DNA of 64,000 bases from Roseibium aquae (GTDB lineage Bacteria > Pseudomonadota > Alphaproteobacteria > Rhizobiales > Stappiaceae): assembly GCF_008711285.1 (NCBI RefSeq), contig NZ_VXDC01000009.1, positions 124,001 through 188,000 on the forward strand, written 5' to 3'. The notes beneath the pieces were generated by a model, which was not told where the DNA came from, did no database searches, and worked only from the letters and a program-made list of their open reading frames with translations. Shown here piece by piece: positions 36,288 to 45,962 of the stretch (positions are counted from its first letter, which is position 1; each line of letters starts with the position of its first letter). The position numbers and the translations under genes are program-made.

Positions 36288-37601
36288 TTAAGTCAATTTC
36301 TCGATGCGGATCATCTGCGGCGCGGCCGCGACAACGCCCTTCGACTGGATCACGTCCAGTGCCTTCTTCACCGCTTCCTCGGTCGTTTCGTAGGTAATGA
36401 GAATGACCGGTTGTGGTTCGGCGCGTTCGATGCTGGCGGCAGATCCGTTGCGCCGCTGAACGATCGATTCCAAGGAGATATCGGCGTCTGCCATGCAGTT
36501 CGCGATTTCCGCGAAGGCGCCGGGCCTATCATAGACTGCCAGGCGAATATAATATCCGCCCGCATGCTTGCGCATGCCGGCACGAACATAGTCGTCAAGC
36601 TCGGCCGCCGGCGTTCCAAGGACGGGGGTCTCGTCGCCCCGCGCGATATCGGCAATGTCGGCCACAACAGAGGACGCGGTCGCCTTTCCGCCTGCCCCGG
36701 GTCCGACGAGGATCACCTCGCCCACGAAATCGCCATCGACCGCCACGGCATTCAACACCCCGTCAATCCGGGCGATGGCAGAGGATTTCGGCACCATGGT
36801 CGGATGCACCCTTTGCTCGATCCCGGACTCCGTGCGTTGCGCCACTCCCAAGAGCTTGATCCGGTAGCCCAACTCGCTGGCGGCATGGATATCCGCGGTC
36901 GTGATGGACGTGATGCCCTCGACGTAGATCGTGTCGCTGGAGATTTTGGTTCCGAACGCCAGACTGGTCAAAATGGCCAGCTTGTGCGCCGTGTCGAACC
37001 CTTCGATGTCGAAAGTCGGATCGGCCTCGGCATAGCCAAGGCGCTGCGCGTCGGCAAGGCATGCCTCGAAGCTGAGGCCTTCGTCTTCCATGCGCGTCAG
37101 AATGTAATTGCAGGTGCCGTTCAAGATCCCGTAGACGCGCGACACGGCATTGCCGGACAGCGACTCGCGCATGGTCTTGACGATGGGAATACCGCCGGCG
37201 ACCGCGGCCTCGTAGTTCAGGCAGGCGTTGTGCTGCTCCGCCAGCAAGGCAAGGTCCACGCCATGCTTGGCGAGAAGCGCCTTGTTCGCGGTAACGACAT
37301 GCAGCCCGCGTTGCAGGGCCGCCCGCACACTGTCTTCGGCGGCGCCGCTCTCGCCGCCCACGAGTTCCACGAAGATGTCGATATCGGCCGAACGCGCCAT
37401 GGCAACCGGATCGTCGAACCAGGCCATGGACGACAGATCCACCCCCCGGTCCCGGCCACGGTCGCGCGCGCTGACCGCGCTCACCCGAACCGGACGCCCG
37501 GATTTTCGGGCGAGCTGATCGCCATGCTCCTGCAGCAGGCGAACCACGGATGCCCCAACGGTTCCAAGGCCCGCAACGCCTATTCTCAACGCATCTGACA
37601 T
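36288..37601 (-). CDS. hom: Homoserine dehydrogenase
   Basis: NAD(P)H-dependent reduction of aspartate semialdehyde to homoserine, leading to threonine, methionine and isoleucine. The 437-aa protein has the Rossmann glycine loop GVAGLGTVGASV at residues 8-19, TANKALLAKHG, the catalytic region GILNGTCNYILTRM then YAEADPTFDIEGFDTAHKLA, and a C-terminal ACT domain (about 355-430, LAVYDRPGAFAEIANCMADA), which usually gives feedback inhibition by threonine. It lies 27 nt after alaC and 58 nt before glpX on the same strand. Confidence 0.98.
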   Translation of the reverse strand: MSDALRIGVAGLGTVGASVVRLLQEHGDQLARKSGRPVRVSAVSARDRGRDRGVDLSSMAWFDDPVAMARSADIDIFVELVGGESGAAEDSVRAALQRGLHVVTANKALLAKHGVDLALLAEQHNACLNYEAAVAGGIPIVKTMRESLSGNAVSRVYGILNGTCNYILTRMEDEGLSFEACLADAQRLGYAEADPTFDIEGFDTAHKLAILTSLAFGTKISSDTIYVEGITSITTADIHAASELGYRIKLLGVAQRTESGIEQRVHPTMVPKSSAIARIDGVLNAVAVDGDFVGEVILVGPGAGGKATASSVVADIADIARGDETPVLGTPAAELDDYVRAGMRKHAGGYYIRLAVYDRPGAFAEIANCMADADISLESIVQRRNGSAASIERAEPQPVILITYETTEEAVKKALDVIQSKGVVAAAPQMIRIEKLT

Positions 37602-37628
37602 ATTCTGTGAAATCCAGTTCGATCCGAC

Positions 37629-38846
37629 TTAGCCCGAAGCCCCGAGCGGGACCACGTTGTGCAATGTTTCGTGTCCCGTTTCAAGGAAGCGGCGAATGTT
37701 CCGCGCGGCTTGCCGGAGCCGCTGTTCGTTCTCCACAAGACCAATCCGGACGAAATCGTCCCCATGCTCGCCAAAACCGATACCCGGTGCGACCGCTACA
37801 TTCGCCTTTTCGAGCAGCAGCTTCGAGAATTCGAGACTGCCCAGCGCGCGGTACCGCTCGGGGATCGGTGCCCAGCAGAACATGCTGGCTTCCGGTGCAG
37901 GAATGGGCCAGCCGGCCCGCCCGAACGATTCGACCACCACGTCCCGGCGGTTCTTGTAGACGGCCCGCGTCTCGAGGATGCAATCATCCGGACCATTGAG
38001 GGCCGACGTCGCGGCCACCTGGATCGGCGTGAACGCTCCATAATCCAGATAGGATTTGACCCGCGCAAGAGCGCCGATCAGCCGTTCATTGCCCACGGCG
38101 AATCCCATGCGCCAGCCTGGCATGGAAAAGGTTTTGGACAAGGAGGTAAATTCGGCGGTCACACTGATGGCGCCCGGAACCTGGAGAACGGACGGCGGCG
38201 GCGTGTCGCCGAAGTAGATTTCCGAATAGGCAAGGTCCGATAGGATGAAAATACTGTGCTTTCGCGCAAAGGCGACGACTTCCTTGTAAAAATCCAGATC
38301 GGCGCAATAGGCGGTCGGGTTGGCCGGATAACACAGGATGATGGCGATCGGTTTGGGCACCGAGTGAATGACGGCCCGTTCCAACGCCAAGAAGAAGTCG
38401 GGGCCCGGTTCCGCGGGGATCGCACGGATTGAGGCACCAGCCATCAAAAACCCGAAGGCATGGATGGGATAGCTCGGATTGGGGCTCAGGATCACATCGC
38501 CCGGCGCGGTGATCGCCTGCGCCATGTTTGCGAAGCCCTCCTTGGAGCCAAGGGTGGCAACCACTTGGGTTTCCGGATCGAGCTTCACACCGAAGCGGCG
38601 CTCGTAATAGCCGACCTGCGCCCTGCGCAGACCCTGGATACCCTTGGACGCGGAATAGCGGTGCGAGCGGGGGTCCTGGACCACCTCAGTCAGTTTATCG
38701 ACGATATGCCTTGGCGTCGGCAGATCGGGATTGCCCATGCCCAGATCGATGATATCCGCGCCCGCCGCGCGCGCCTTTGCCTTGAGCCGGTTGACCTGCT
38801 CGAACACATAGGGCGGGAGACGCTTGGTCTTGTGGAAGTCCTCCAT
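37629..38846 (-). CDS. alaC: Alanine/LL-diaminopimelate-type aminotransferase (AlaC)
   Basis: Class I PLP aminotransferase, 405 aa. It carries the substrate loop LGMGNPDLPTP, the SKGIQGLR segment, NPTAYCADLDFYKEVVAFAR, the DLAYSEIYFGD tyrosine/aspartate and the Schiff-base lysine in SLSKTFSMPGWRMGF (around residue 237). Homologues of this branch are annotated as AlaC alanine transaminase, or as aspartate or LL-diaminopimelate aminotransferase; the substrate is not settled by sequence. First gene of the alaC-hom-glpX-recJ operon. The ATG at 38846 begins with the family consensus MEDFHKTKRLPPYVF. Confidence 0.93.
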   Translation of the reverse strand: MEDFHKTKRLPPYVFEQVNRLKAKARAAGADIIDLGMGNPDLPTPRHIVDKLTEVVQDPRSHRYSASKGIQGLRRAQVGYYERRFGVKLDPETQVVATLGSKEGFANMAQAITAPGDVILSPNPSYPIHAFGFLMAGASIRAIPAEPGPDFFLALERAVIHSVPKPIAIILCYPANPTAYCADLDFYKEVVAFARKHSIFILSDLAYSEIYFGDTPPPSVLQVPGAISVTAEFTSLSKTFSMPGWRMGFAVGNERLIGALARVKSYLDYGAFTPIQVAATSALNGPDDCILETRAVYKNRRDVVVESFGRAGWPIPAPEASMFCWAPIPERYRALGSLEFSKLLLEKANVAVAPGIGFGEHGDDFVRIGLVENEQRLRQAARNIRRFLETGHETLHNVVPLGASG

Positions 38847-39078
38847 GGGGCGGATCCTTGGATATCGAATGAGGTTGGACGGTTACAGGGTTGCGGACCG
38901 GCCGAAAACCGGACCGGCACCGCATTTGAGCGCCCTTTTACCAGCCTCTTCGGAAAGGTGCACCCGTCTTTCAAGCCGTAGACAGCTAAATTTGCGCCAA
39001 TTCCCGCAAGCACGCCGCATCGGCCATTGCCGGAAAAGGCCTGCCAAGAGCCGGGACACCGGACACACCGGAAAGGTT

Positions 39079-39441
39079 CTATTCGGAGGTTTGCGTCCGG
39101 ATGGCCGCTGTGCCTCTGATATCGTCCAGTGCGGCCTGACCGTGGGTGTCCCGCGCCTTAATGAGGCTGTCTTTGCCGGCGGTGCCGCGCACCTGCGTAT
39201 TCGCCTTGGCACCGGAGGCCAGGCTGCGCAGCGTTTCATGGGTCCGCGCCCGCTGATCCGGATCGATCAGACCGCCAGGTGCGTCGGGTTGCCCGGGAGA
39301 AACCGCAGGGGCTTGCGGCAAGGTTTCGGCCGGAACAGGCCGCCCCAACGCACCCGCCAGTGTCTCTTCGGGATCCCCGGCACAACCGGCCGCCGGAAGG
39401 CAAACCAGTCCGGCACACAGCGCTTGTCTTAATAGTGTCAC
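39079..39441 (-). CDS. Small lipoprotein of unknown function
   Basis: 120 aa, starting at a GTG (39441) with AGCAGG nearby. The N terminus is a lipoprotein signal with lipobox LPAAGC (cysteine at residue 20) followed by a Pro/Ala-rich disordered part and a charged C-terminal half (HETLRSLASGAKANTQVRG). I do not recognise a family. The residue after the lipid cysteine is Ala, so an outer-membrane destination would be expected by the +2 rule. It lies 232 nt upstream of alaC on the same strand and diverges from phaC. Confidence 0.65.
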   Translation of the reverse strand: MTLLRQALCAGLVCLPAAGCAGDPEETLAGALGRPVPAETLPQAPAVSPGQPDAPGGLIDPDQRARTHETLRSLASGAKANTQVRGTAGKDSLIKARDTHGQAALDDIRGTAAIRTQTSE

Positions 39442-39695
39442 GGATAACCTGCTTTCACCTGAAGACCCCGGTTTGCCATCGATGATGCGAACGGCCGTTC
39501 AGCATACGTAAGGTTTCGGAGTTTTTAATTCATATTCGACGGGCTTGCGAAACGTGTGCAATAAATATCGTGGTTTGCCGGAGGTTGACGTGACAATTGC
39601 GGCGTCACATCCAATAAACGCATGGCTCCAGCGCAAGGGACCACCGGTCCATGGGCGCGCCATGCAAAACGATGTTCGGAGGGGAACACGCATCC

Positions 39696-41498
39696 ATGGC
39701 TGACGAGCGCCAGCATCCCATGCTGCAATACATCATCAATAACCCGGAAGCATTCGCCCAGAACCTCGCCAAGACAATGGAAAACGCCGGAAAGGCCTTG
39801 GCGGCCTATCTGGAGCCACGGGAGTCCGGCGAAGTACGCGATGGCACGGACGAACTGACCAATGTCGTCAAAACCCTCGCCCAGGTCAGCGAATACTGGG
39901 CCTCCGATCCTCAGCGCGCTGTCGAGGCCCAGACACGGCTTTGGTCCGGCTATATCGATTTGTGGAACTCCTCCTTGAAGCGGATGATGGGTGAACCGTC
40001 GGAACCGGCCGTCAATCCGCCAAAGACGGACAAGCGCTTCACAGATCCGGATTGGTCGGAGAACCAGTTTTTCGATTTCGTGAAACAGCTCTATCTGATC
40101 ACCAGCAGCTGGGCTGAAACGATGGTCCATGAGGCCCACGGACTGGATGACCACACCCGCCACAAGGCCGGCTTCTACGTCGAGCAGATCTCCAACGCCC
40201 TTTCACCCTCGAATTTTCTGCTGACCAATCCCGAATTGTTGCGCCTCACTATGGAAAGCAATGGTGAGAACCTCGTCAAGGGCATGCAGCATCTGGTGGA
40301 GGATATCCGGGCCGGTCATGGCGATGTGCGGATCCGCCAAACCGATCCGAGCAAGTTTGCCGTCGGACAGAACCTGGCCACCACCCCGGGCAAGGTGATC
40401 GCCGAAAACGACGTTTGCCAGGTTCTGCAATATGAGCCCACAACGGACCAGGCCTTGAAACGGCCGTTGCTGATCGTGCCTCCCTGGATCAACAAGTTCT
40501 ACATCCTCGACCTCAACGCCGAGAAATCCTTCATCCGATGGGCCGTCGACCAAGGCCACACGGTGTTCGTGATCTCCTGGGTCAATCCGGACGCGCGGCA
40601 GGCCGAAAAGAGTTTCGAGCACTACATGAAGGAGGGCATCCTCAACACGCTCGACGTTATCAAGCGTGCGACGCGGCAGGAAGAGGTGAATGCCATCGGC
40701 TATTGTGTCGGCGGCACGCTGCTTGCCGTCACCCTCGCCTACATGGCGGCCACGGGCGACAAGCGGATCGGGAGCTGCACTTTCTTCACCACCCAGGTCG
40801 ACTTCACCCACGCGGGCGATTTGAAGGTTTTCGTGGATGAGGAACAGATTGAAATGCTCGAACGGCGGATGGCCGAACAGGGCTATCTGGATGGCAGCAA
40901 GATGGCTTCGGCATTCAACATGCTGCGGTCCAATGACCTCATATGGTCGTACGTGGTCAACAACTACCTCAAGGGCAAGGAACCTTTTCCGTTCGACCTT
41001 CTCTACTGGAATTCGGATTCCACGCGCATGCCCGCGGCCAACCATTCCTTCTATCTGCGCAATTGCTACCTGGAAAATCGTCTGGCCAAGGGTGAGATGG
41101 TCATCGACAATGTGACCCTGGACCTCAAGAAGGTCACCATCCCGATCTACAATCTCGCGACCCGCGAGGATCACATCGCCCCGGCCCGCTCCGTTTTTGT
41201 CGGCTCTTCGTGTTTCGGTGGCCCGGTGGACTATGTCCTGTCAGGTTCCGGGCATATCGCGGGCGTCGTCAACCCGCCGCACAAGAACAAGTATCAATAC
41301 TGGACCAACGGCGCCCCGGTCGGGCAGATCGAGGACTGGATAGCCAACGCCGAGGAACATCCCGGGTCCTGGTGGCCGCACTGGGATGCGTGGATCCGCG
41401 AGAAGGATGCCACCCTGGTCAAAGCCCGAAAGCCCGGGGCCTATCGAATGAAGATCCTTGGCGATGCGCCGGGCTCATACGTGATGGAGCGGATCTGA
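39696..41498 (+). CDS. phaC: Class I polyhydroxyalkanoate synthase
   Basis: Polymerises (R)-3-hydroxyacyl-CoA to PHA storage granules. The 600-aa protein has the N-terminal PhaC domain (about 70-240, [20 protein letters not shown]) and the alpha/beta hydrolase domain with the lipase-like box GYCVGG, nucleophile Cys337, catalytic Asp492 in REDHIAP and His520 in GSGHIAG. The ATG at 39696 was preferred to 39651 because a GGAGGGG stands 11 nt upstream. No phaR, phaP, phaA, phaB or phaZ is in the window. It is divergent from the alaC operon side and convergent with the GGDEF-EAL gene. Confidence 0.97.
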   Translation: MADERQHPMLQYIINNPEAFAQNLAKTMENAGKALAAYLEPRESGEVRDGTDELTNVVKTLAQVSEYWASDPQRAVEAQTRLWSGYIDLWNSSLKRMMGEPSEPAVNPPKTDKRFTDPDWSENQFFDFVKQLYLITSSWAETMVHEAHGLDDHTRHKAGFYVEQISNALSPSNFLLTNPELLRLTMESNGENLVKGMQHLVEDIRAGHGDVRIRQTDPSKFAVGQNLATTPGKVIAENDVCQVLQYEPTTDQALKRPLLIVPPWINKFYILDLNAEKSFIRWAVDQGHTVFVISWVNPDARQAEKSFEHYMKEGILNTLDVIKRATRQEEVNAIGYCVGGTLLAVTLAYMAATGDKRIGSCTFFTTQVDFTHAGDLKVFVDEEQIEMLERRMAEQGYLDGSKMASAFNMLRSNDLIWSYVVNNYLKGKEPFPFDLLYWNSDSTRMPAANHSFYLRNCYLENRLAKGEMVIDNVTLDLKKVTIPIYNLATREDHIAPARSVFVGSSCFGGPVDYVLSGSGHIAGVVNPPHKNKYQYWTNGAPVGQIEDWIANAEEHPGSWWPHWDAWIREKDATLVKARKPGAYRMKILGDAPGSYVMERI

Positions 41499-41569
41499 TC
41501 TCCGTCAAAGGCCGATCGGATAGCGAGGCAGACGACGCGCGGGGCACTGTCGTCGGCTCGCGGCCCTCG

Positions 41570-43894
41570 TCAGCCCGCATGTACGGCCTTTCCCGGCGCG
41601 ACCGCCGCCGGGCACATAAGCATCTGTGCGATAGACTCGGCCGGCATGGGCCGCCCCAAATGATATCCCTGGGCTTCATCGCAGCCGAAGGACTTTAACA
41701 GCTCCAGCTGTTCGGCGGTCTCAACCCCTTCCGCAATCACGGACAGTCCCATGTCATGCCCGAGCGAGACGATCGCCCGCGCGATGAAGCGCTGCTGCGT
41801 TTGCGTGTCCATCATCGAAATGAAGGTGCGGTCGATCTTGAGCTTCGTCAGCGGAAACGAGCCCAGCGCGCTCAAACTGGAGTAACCGGTTCCGAAATCG
41901 TCGATGGCCAGCTTCACGCCCAGCGAGCGTAACTCCTGCATGACCGGAACCGCATGAGACTTGTTCTGGATGATTAGGCTTTCTGTGATTTCGAGTTCCA
42001 GATTTGCCGGATTGAGTCCGGTCATCTTCAAAGCTTCACGGACCTGGTCGATGAAGTTTTCCTCCCGGAACTGACGGGCCGAGACATTCACGCCTACCCT
42101 GACGGGCGGCAACCCTGCTTCGGCCCATTCCTTGTTCTGGCGGCAGGCTTCCCACATCACCCATTGTCCCAGGTTGGTGATGAGGCCGGAGTCCTCGGCC
42201 AACGGAATGAAGGCGCCCGGCATCAAGGTGCCCAGTTCCGGGTGGTCCCAGCGCACAAGCGCTTCCACACCCGTAATCCGGCCGGTTTCCAGGTCGATCT
42301 GCGGTTGATAGTCGAGCCTGAATTCGCCGCGCTCCAATCCAACCCGCATGTCTTCAAGCAGGGTCAGGCGCTGCGGTTCGGCCTCGCGCATGCATGGCGT
42401 GTAGAACTGAAAGCGGTCGCGGCCCGATTCCTTGGCCCGGTACATCGCGCTGTCGGCGTGCAATAGGAGGGTTTCCCCGTCCACGCCATCGTCCGGATAG
42501 CGGGCCACCCCCATGCTGCAAGTGACATGGAAGGTCTTGTTCGCAAGCAGGATCGGTTCGGCGACCTTGCGCCGGATATCGCTCATGAGTTGAACCAGTT
42601 TGAGGCGGTCGGCGCGCTTGTCCTTGATCACGATGATGAACTCATCACCGCCAAAGCGGACCATCAGATCCTCTTCCCTGACCAGAAGGCGGATCCGCTC
42701 GGCAACGATCCGGAGCACCTCATCGCCAATGGAGTGGCCAAAGCTGTCATTGACGGACTTGAATTGATCGAGGTCGAAAAACACGACCGCGACCTTCTGG
42801 GAGAGCGGTTCAACCTCGTGGATCAAACGGTCAAGCTCCCGCTTGAGATCGTGCCGGTTCCGCAGGCCCGTCAAGGTGTCGTGGTGGGCCAGAAAGCTGA
42901 TCTGCTGATCGGCTTTCGCCCGTTCGATGGCAATGGCAGCGAGCCGCGTGGTTTCTTCGGTAAGCCGTTGCTCGAACTGGGTCGGCTTCCGGACTGACTT
43001 GGAATAAAGGGCGAAGGTTCCCAAGACACTTCCATCGCGCGCGAACACAGGCGCGGACCAGCAGGATTTATATCCGAACGGCAAGATGAGACCCCGGTAC
43101 TCCTCCCAGAGCGGGTCGGTCTCGATATCCGCGACGATCACCTTCTCGCCACGCCAGGCCGCGGTTCCGCAGGATCCGACCCTTGGCCCAATCTTCACGC
43201 CGCTTACCGCTTTGCAATAGGCCTCTGGCAGAGACGGAGCTGCCCCATGCAGCAGATGCTCTCCGCTATCATCCAGAAGCAGAATGGAGCCAAAAACGTC
43301 ATCCAGCTGATCCTGGATCAGCAGAACCAGGCTGTCCAGCACATCCGGCAGGGACGCGCCGGTTGCCAGGAGTTCGAGCACGCGGGCTTGCCCGATCCTT
43401 AGGGCCTCAGCTCTTTTCCGCTCCGAAATGTCGCGGGACACGCCAAACAGGCCGACGACCTCGCCCTCGGAATTCCGAACCGGAAATTTCGAACTCGAGA
43501 ACCATCGGCGGCTGCCATCGGGCAGATCAACATAGTCCTCATAGTCGAGCTTCGGCTGGCCGGATTCCAGCACCCACTTTTCATCTTTGGAAAACTTCTC
43601 GGCCAGATCCGGTGCGTGCAATTCCCGGTCGCTGCGTCCGATCAAATACGAGGGATCATCAAGGCCCAAGTCCTTGGCGACGGCCGCATTGGCCAACAGG
43701 AAGCGGCCGTCCCGGTCCTTGAGATACAGGTAGTCGGAGACGCTGTCCAAGACGGTCAAGAGCAAGTCTTTCCCGCCCGACCAATCCTGCGGAATACCAA
43801 AGCGGGACCGGGCTTCATCGACCGTCTTGTCCGGTGCGCCCGGGGCACCGTCACCAGGCTTGCCCGCCCTTCGGTGCGCAAGGTGCTTTCGCAT
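41570..43894 (-). CDS. PAS-GAF-GGDEF-EAL cyclic-di-GMP signalling protein
   Basis: A 774-aa soluble sensor. Order: PAS (about 45-160, LDSVSDYLYLKDRDGRFLLA to GVSRDISERKRAEA), GAF (about 165-320, with GSCGTAAWRGEKVIVADIET), GGDEF (about 330-490; FGGDEFI intact, so cyclase activity is possible) and EAL (about 505-755; GVEALVRWDHPE, ELEITES and DDFGTGYSSL all intact, so phosphodiesterase activity is possible). No membrane segment is seen. It could make or break c-di-GMP depending on signal. Stand-alone gene, convergent with phaC. Confidence 0.95.
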   Translation of the reverse strand: MRKHLAHRRAGKPGDGAPGAPDKTVDEARSRFGIPQDWSGGKDLLLTVLDSVSDYLYLKDRDGRFLLANAAVAKDLGLDDPSYLIGRSDRELHAPDLAEKFSKDEKWVLESGQPKLDYEDYVDLPDGSRRWFSSSKFPVRNSEGEVVGLFGVSRDISERKRAEALRIGQARVLELLATGASLPDVLDSLVLLIQDQLDDVFGSILLLDDSGEHLLHGAAPSLPEAYCKAVSGVKIGPRVGSCGTAAWRGEKVIVADIETDPLWEEYRGLILPFGYKSCWSAPVFARDGSVLGTFALYSKSVRKPTQFEQRLTEETTRLAAIAIERAKADQQISFLAHHDTLTGLRNRHDLKRELDRLIHEVEPLSQKVAVVFFDLDQFKSVNDSFGHSIGDEVLRIVAERIRLLVREEDLMVRFGGDEFIIVIKDKRADRLKLVQLMSDIRRKVAEPILLANKTFHVTCSMGVARYPDDGVDGETLLLHADSAMYRAKESGRDRFQFYTPCMREAEPQRLTLLEDMRVGLERGEFRLDYQPQIDLETGRITGVEALVRWDHPELGTLMPGAFIPLAEDSGLITNLGQWVMWEACRQNKEWAEAGLPPVRVGVNVSARQFREENFIDQVREALKMTGLNPANLELEITESLIIQNKSHAVPVMQELRSLGVKLAIDDFGTGYSSLSALGSFPLTKLKIDRTFISMMDTQTQQRFIARAIVSLGHDMGLSVIAEGVETAEQLELLKSFGCDEAQGYHLGRPMPAESIAQMLMCPAAVAPGKAVHAG

Positions 43895-44164
43895 TGGTTT
43901 CCTGCCCTAGCTTGTTTTAAGAATTGAGCCTAGTCTTGCCATCTAAAGAAAGACTGAAGAGCCACAATTAAACCCGCACAAAACTGCCACGCAGGCCTTG
44001 AATCGAGCAAGCCGGTCAAATCTACGCATGCTCGAACGATGTCCGCCCTTCGAACGCCCCGAGGCCGCCACGCCTGTTCCCGGCGACGACCCAACAGGGG
44101 TTTGCCTGGAAACGCTTGCGGGCGTATAGTCCGGCGAAATCAAGTCTCGTTCCACACCGGACAC

Positions 44165-44764
44165 ATGACAGGCTCTTACGCGCATTCCCGGCAAACAAGA
44201 TCGACGCCAGCTCCAAAACCGGCGAACCCGCGCATGCCGCCTGTGCTTGTCGCACGGCTTTGGCGGCGCAGCGCATCCGCGGCGGGCCTGGCGACAAGAT
44301 TGATGGCGCCCATTTGTTTCGCCGCCGCACTATGGTCGAACGCCTCTTTGGGCCCCTGGCTGGCCATTGGCTTCGCCATCGCCGTGCTTGTGGTTTTGAG
44401 TGGCCTCTCCAGCCTGCTGCCACCGGCCCGGAGATCGGAATCCTGGGCGGCCCGCGCCACCTACGGGGAACGGATCTGGATGAACCGGCTGGCAGTCCCC
44501 GTTTGCCAGGCGGACGCTCGGCCAGTCTCCATGCTGTCCTTGGCTGGCATCACGGGGATGGCCGTGATGGCGGGCGGCGCATGGCTTAACGATCCCGTGA
44601 TCCTTGGCGGCGGACTGGCCGTCTATCTGGCCGCGCGGTTTGTGTTTTTCGACAGGCTTGGCGCCCTTTACGTGAAGATGAAGGGCGCGCATCCGCTCTA
44701 TCGCTTCTGGGCCATGCGGCCGGACAACGACAATTCCGTGCGCCGCCGCGCGGCCAGCCATTGA
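44165..44764 (+). CDS. DUF6653-like integral membrane protein
   Basis: About 199 aa with four hydrophobic stretches (two around 50-80 and two around 120-160). The pattern LWSNASLGPWLAIGFAIAV, then WAARATYGERIWMNRLAVPV and VYLAARFVFFDRLGALYVKM, fits what I remember of the DUF6653 family, which has no known function. The true start is uncertain: ATGs at 44039, 44165 and 44234 are in frame, and none has a good ribosome binding site; the conserved part begins near 44250. Single gene convergent with the agmatinase gene. Confidence 0.65.
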   Translation: MTGSYAHSRQTRSTPAPKPANPRMPPVLVARLWRRSASAAGLATRLMAPICFAAALWSNASLGPWLAIGFAIAVLVVLSGLSSLLPPARRSESWAARATYGERIWMNRLAVPVCQADARPVSMLSLAGITGMAVMAGGAWLNDPVILGGGLAVYLAARFVFFDRLGALYVKMKGAHPLYRFWAMRPDNDNSVRRRAASH

Positions 44765-44816
44765 CGCACCCAGGTCCCCGGTCGCACAGCTTGGGCGCCG
44801 GGAACGCCCGGCTGCC

Positions 44817-45770
44817 TCAGCGCCGCTTTTCGGCGATCAATCCGATATAGGTCAACGCCACGCTGGCCCCGGCGATGGAGGTGATATCGGCATGGTCATA
44901 AGCCGGCGCGACCTCGACAATATCGCCCCCGACAAAATCGACCTCGCCTAAACGGCGCAAGATCATCAGGGCTTCGCGGGAGGTGAGCCCGCCCGCGACG
45001 GGCGTGCCCGTCCCTGGCGCGAAGGCGGGATCCAGGCAGTCGATATCGAAGGTCATGTAGGCCTTGACGTCGCCGACACGGTCGGTGACCATTTCCAGCA
45101 CGCCATTGATCCCGAGCATTTCGACATCTTCTCCGGTCAGGATTTCGATCCCGCATGTCTCGGGTGCATGCGTGCGGATACCGATCTGGATCGACCGGTC
45201 GGGATCGATCAACCCCTCCCGCACGGCACGGCCGACAAACGTGCCATGGTCGATCCGGTTGCCCTTGTCGTCCCAGGTGTCCTGATGGGCATCGAACTGG
45301 ACAAGGGCCAGTGGCCCGTGCTGCGCCACATGCGCCTTCAGGAGCGGATAGGTGACGAAGTGGTCTCCCCCGATGGAAAACAGATGCGTGCCGGTCACCA
45401 GAATAGCCTTGGCCTGACGCTCGATATGGCCGGGAATGTCGGATTGAACGCCGTAGTCGAAAACACAGTCGCCATAGTCCACGGCGGCAAGGCGCTCGAA
45501 CGGATCGAACCCGAACGGATATTGCGGATCGCCGTCGAATATCGCCGAAGCCCGGCGCACGCCCTGCGGGCCGAACCGCGCGCCCGGACGATTAGAGACC
45601 GAAGCATCGAAAGGAATGCCCCAGATCGCCAGATCGACGCCGTTCAGGTCGCGGCTGTAACGGCGGCGCATGAAACTCAAGGCCCCCGCATAGGTGGGTT
45701 CATGGGAGCCGCCTTTCAGCGAATGGCCCAGAAAGGCATTGTCGGTCGGGCGGGGAAGGTCGTCGGTCAT
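44817..45770 (-). CDS. speB: Agmatinase / ureohydrolase family enzyme
   Basis: Mn-dependent ureohydrolase of the arginase/agmatinase family, 317 aa. The metal ligand blocks are complete: SIGGDHFVTYP, VQFDAHQDTWDD and FDIDCLDPAFAPGTGTPV. It would release urea from agmatine, but relatives act on guanidinobutyrate or other guanidino compounds, so the substrate is not certain. The ATG at 45770 begins MTDDLPRPTDNAFLG, as in relatives. It is divergent from guanine deaminase with a 192-nt shared control region bearing a 15-bp perfect inverted repeat, hinting at joint regulation of nitrogen salvage. Confidence 0.88.
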   Translation of the reverse strand: MTDDLPRPTDNAFLGHSLKGGSHEPTYAGALSFMRRRYSRDLNGVDLAIWGIPFDASVSNRPGARFGPQGVRRASAIFDGDPQYPFGFDPFERLAAVDYGDCVFDYGVQSDIPGHIERQAKAILVTGTHLFSIGGDHFVTYPLLKAHVAQHGPLALVQFDAHQDTWDDKGNRIDHGTFVGRAVREGLIDPDRSIQIGIRTHAPETCGIEILTGEDVEMLGINGVLEMVTDRVGDVKAYMTFDIDCLDPAFAPGTGTPVAGGLTSREALMILRRLGEVDFVGGDIVEVAPAYDHADITSIAGASVALTYIGLIAEKRR

Positions 45771-45839
45771 GCGGGTCACTCGGGCAATGTTTGACTGGCC
45801 TGTTGCTTTCACGAAAGGCCCGCCAGGTCAATTGCCCAC

Positions 45840-45877
45840 GGCAAGCGCTTCGCATCACGGGCTGCGAAGCGCTTGCC
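45840..45877. repeat. 15-bp perfect inverted repeat between speB and guaD
   Basis: GGCAAGCGCTTCGCA (45840-45854) and its exact complement TGCGAAGCGCTTGCC (45863-45877) with an 8-nt loop. It lies about 70 nt upstream of the agmatinase start and 86 nt upstream of guaD. Since the flanking genes diverge and no T-run follows, it is not a terminator for them; an operator for a dimeric regulator or a structured RNA leader is possible. Confidence 0.9.
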
Positions 45878-45962
45878 AGCGTGCACTGCCAACCCTACAA
45901 GGCAACGGTTTGGCCGGGTTCGGCTGGAAAAGAGCAATCCCGTGTCAAAGGGGGCAACCGTC

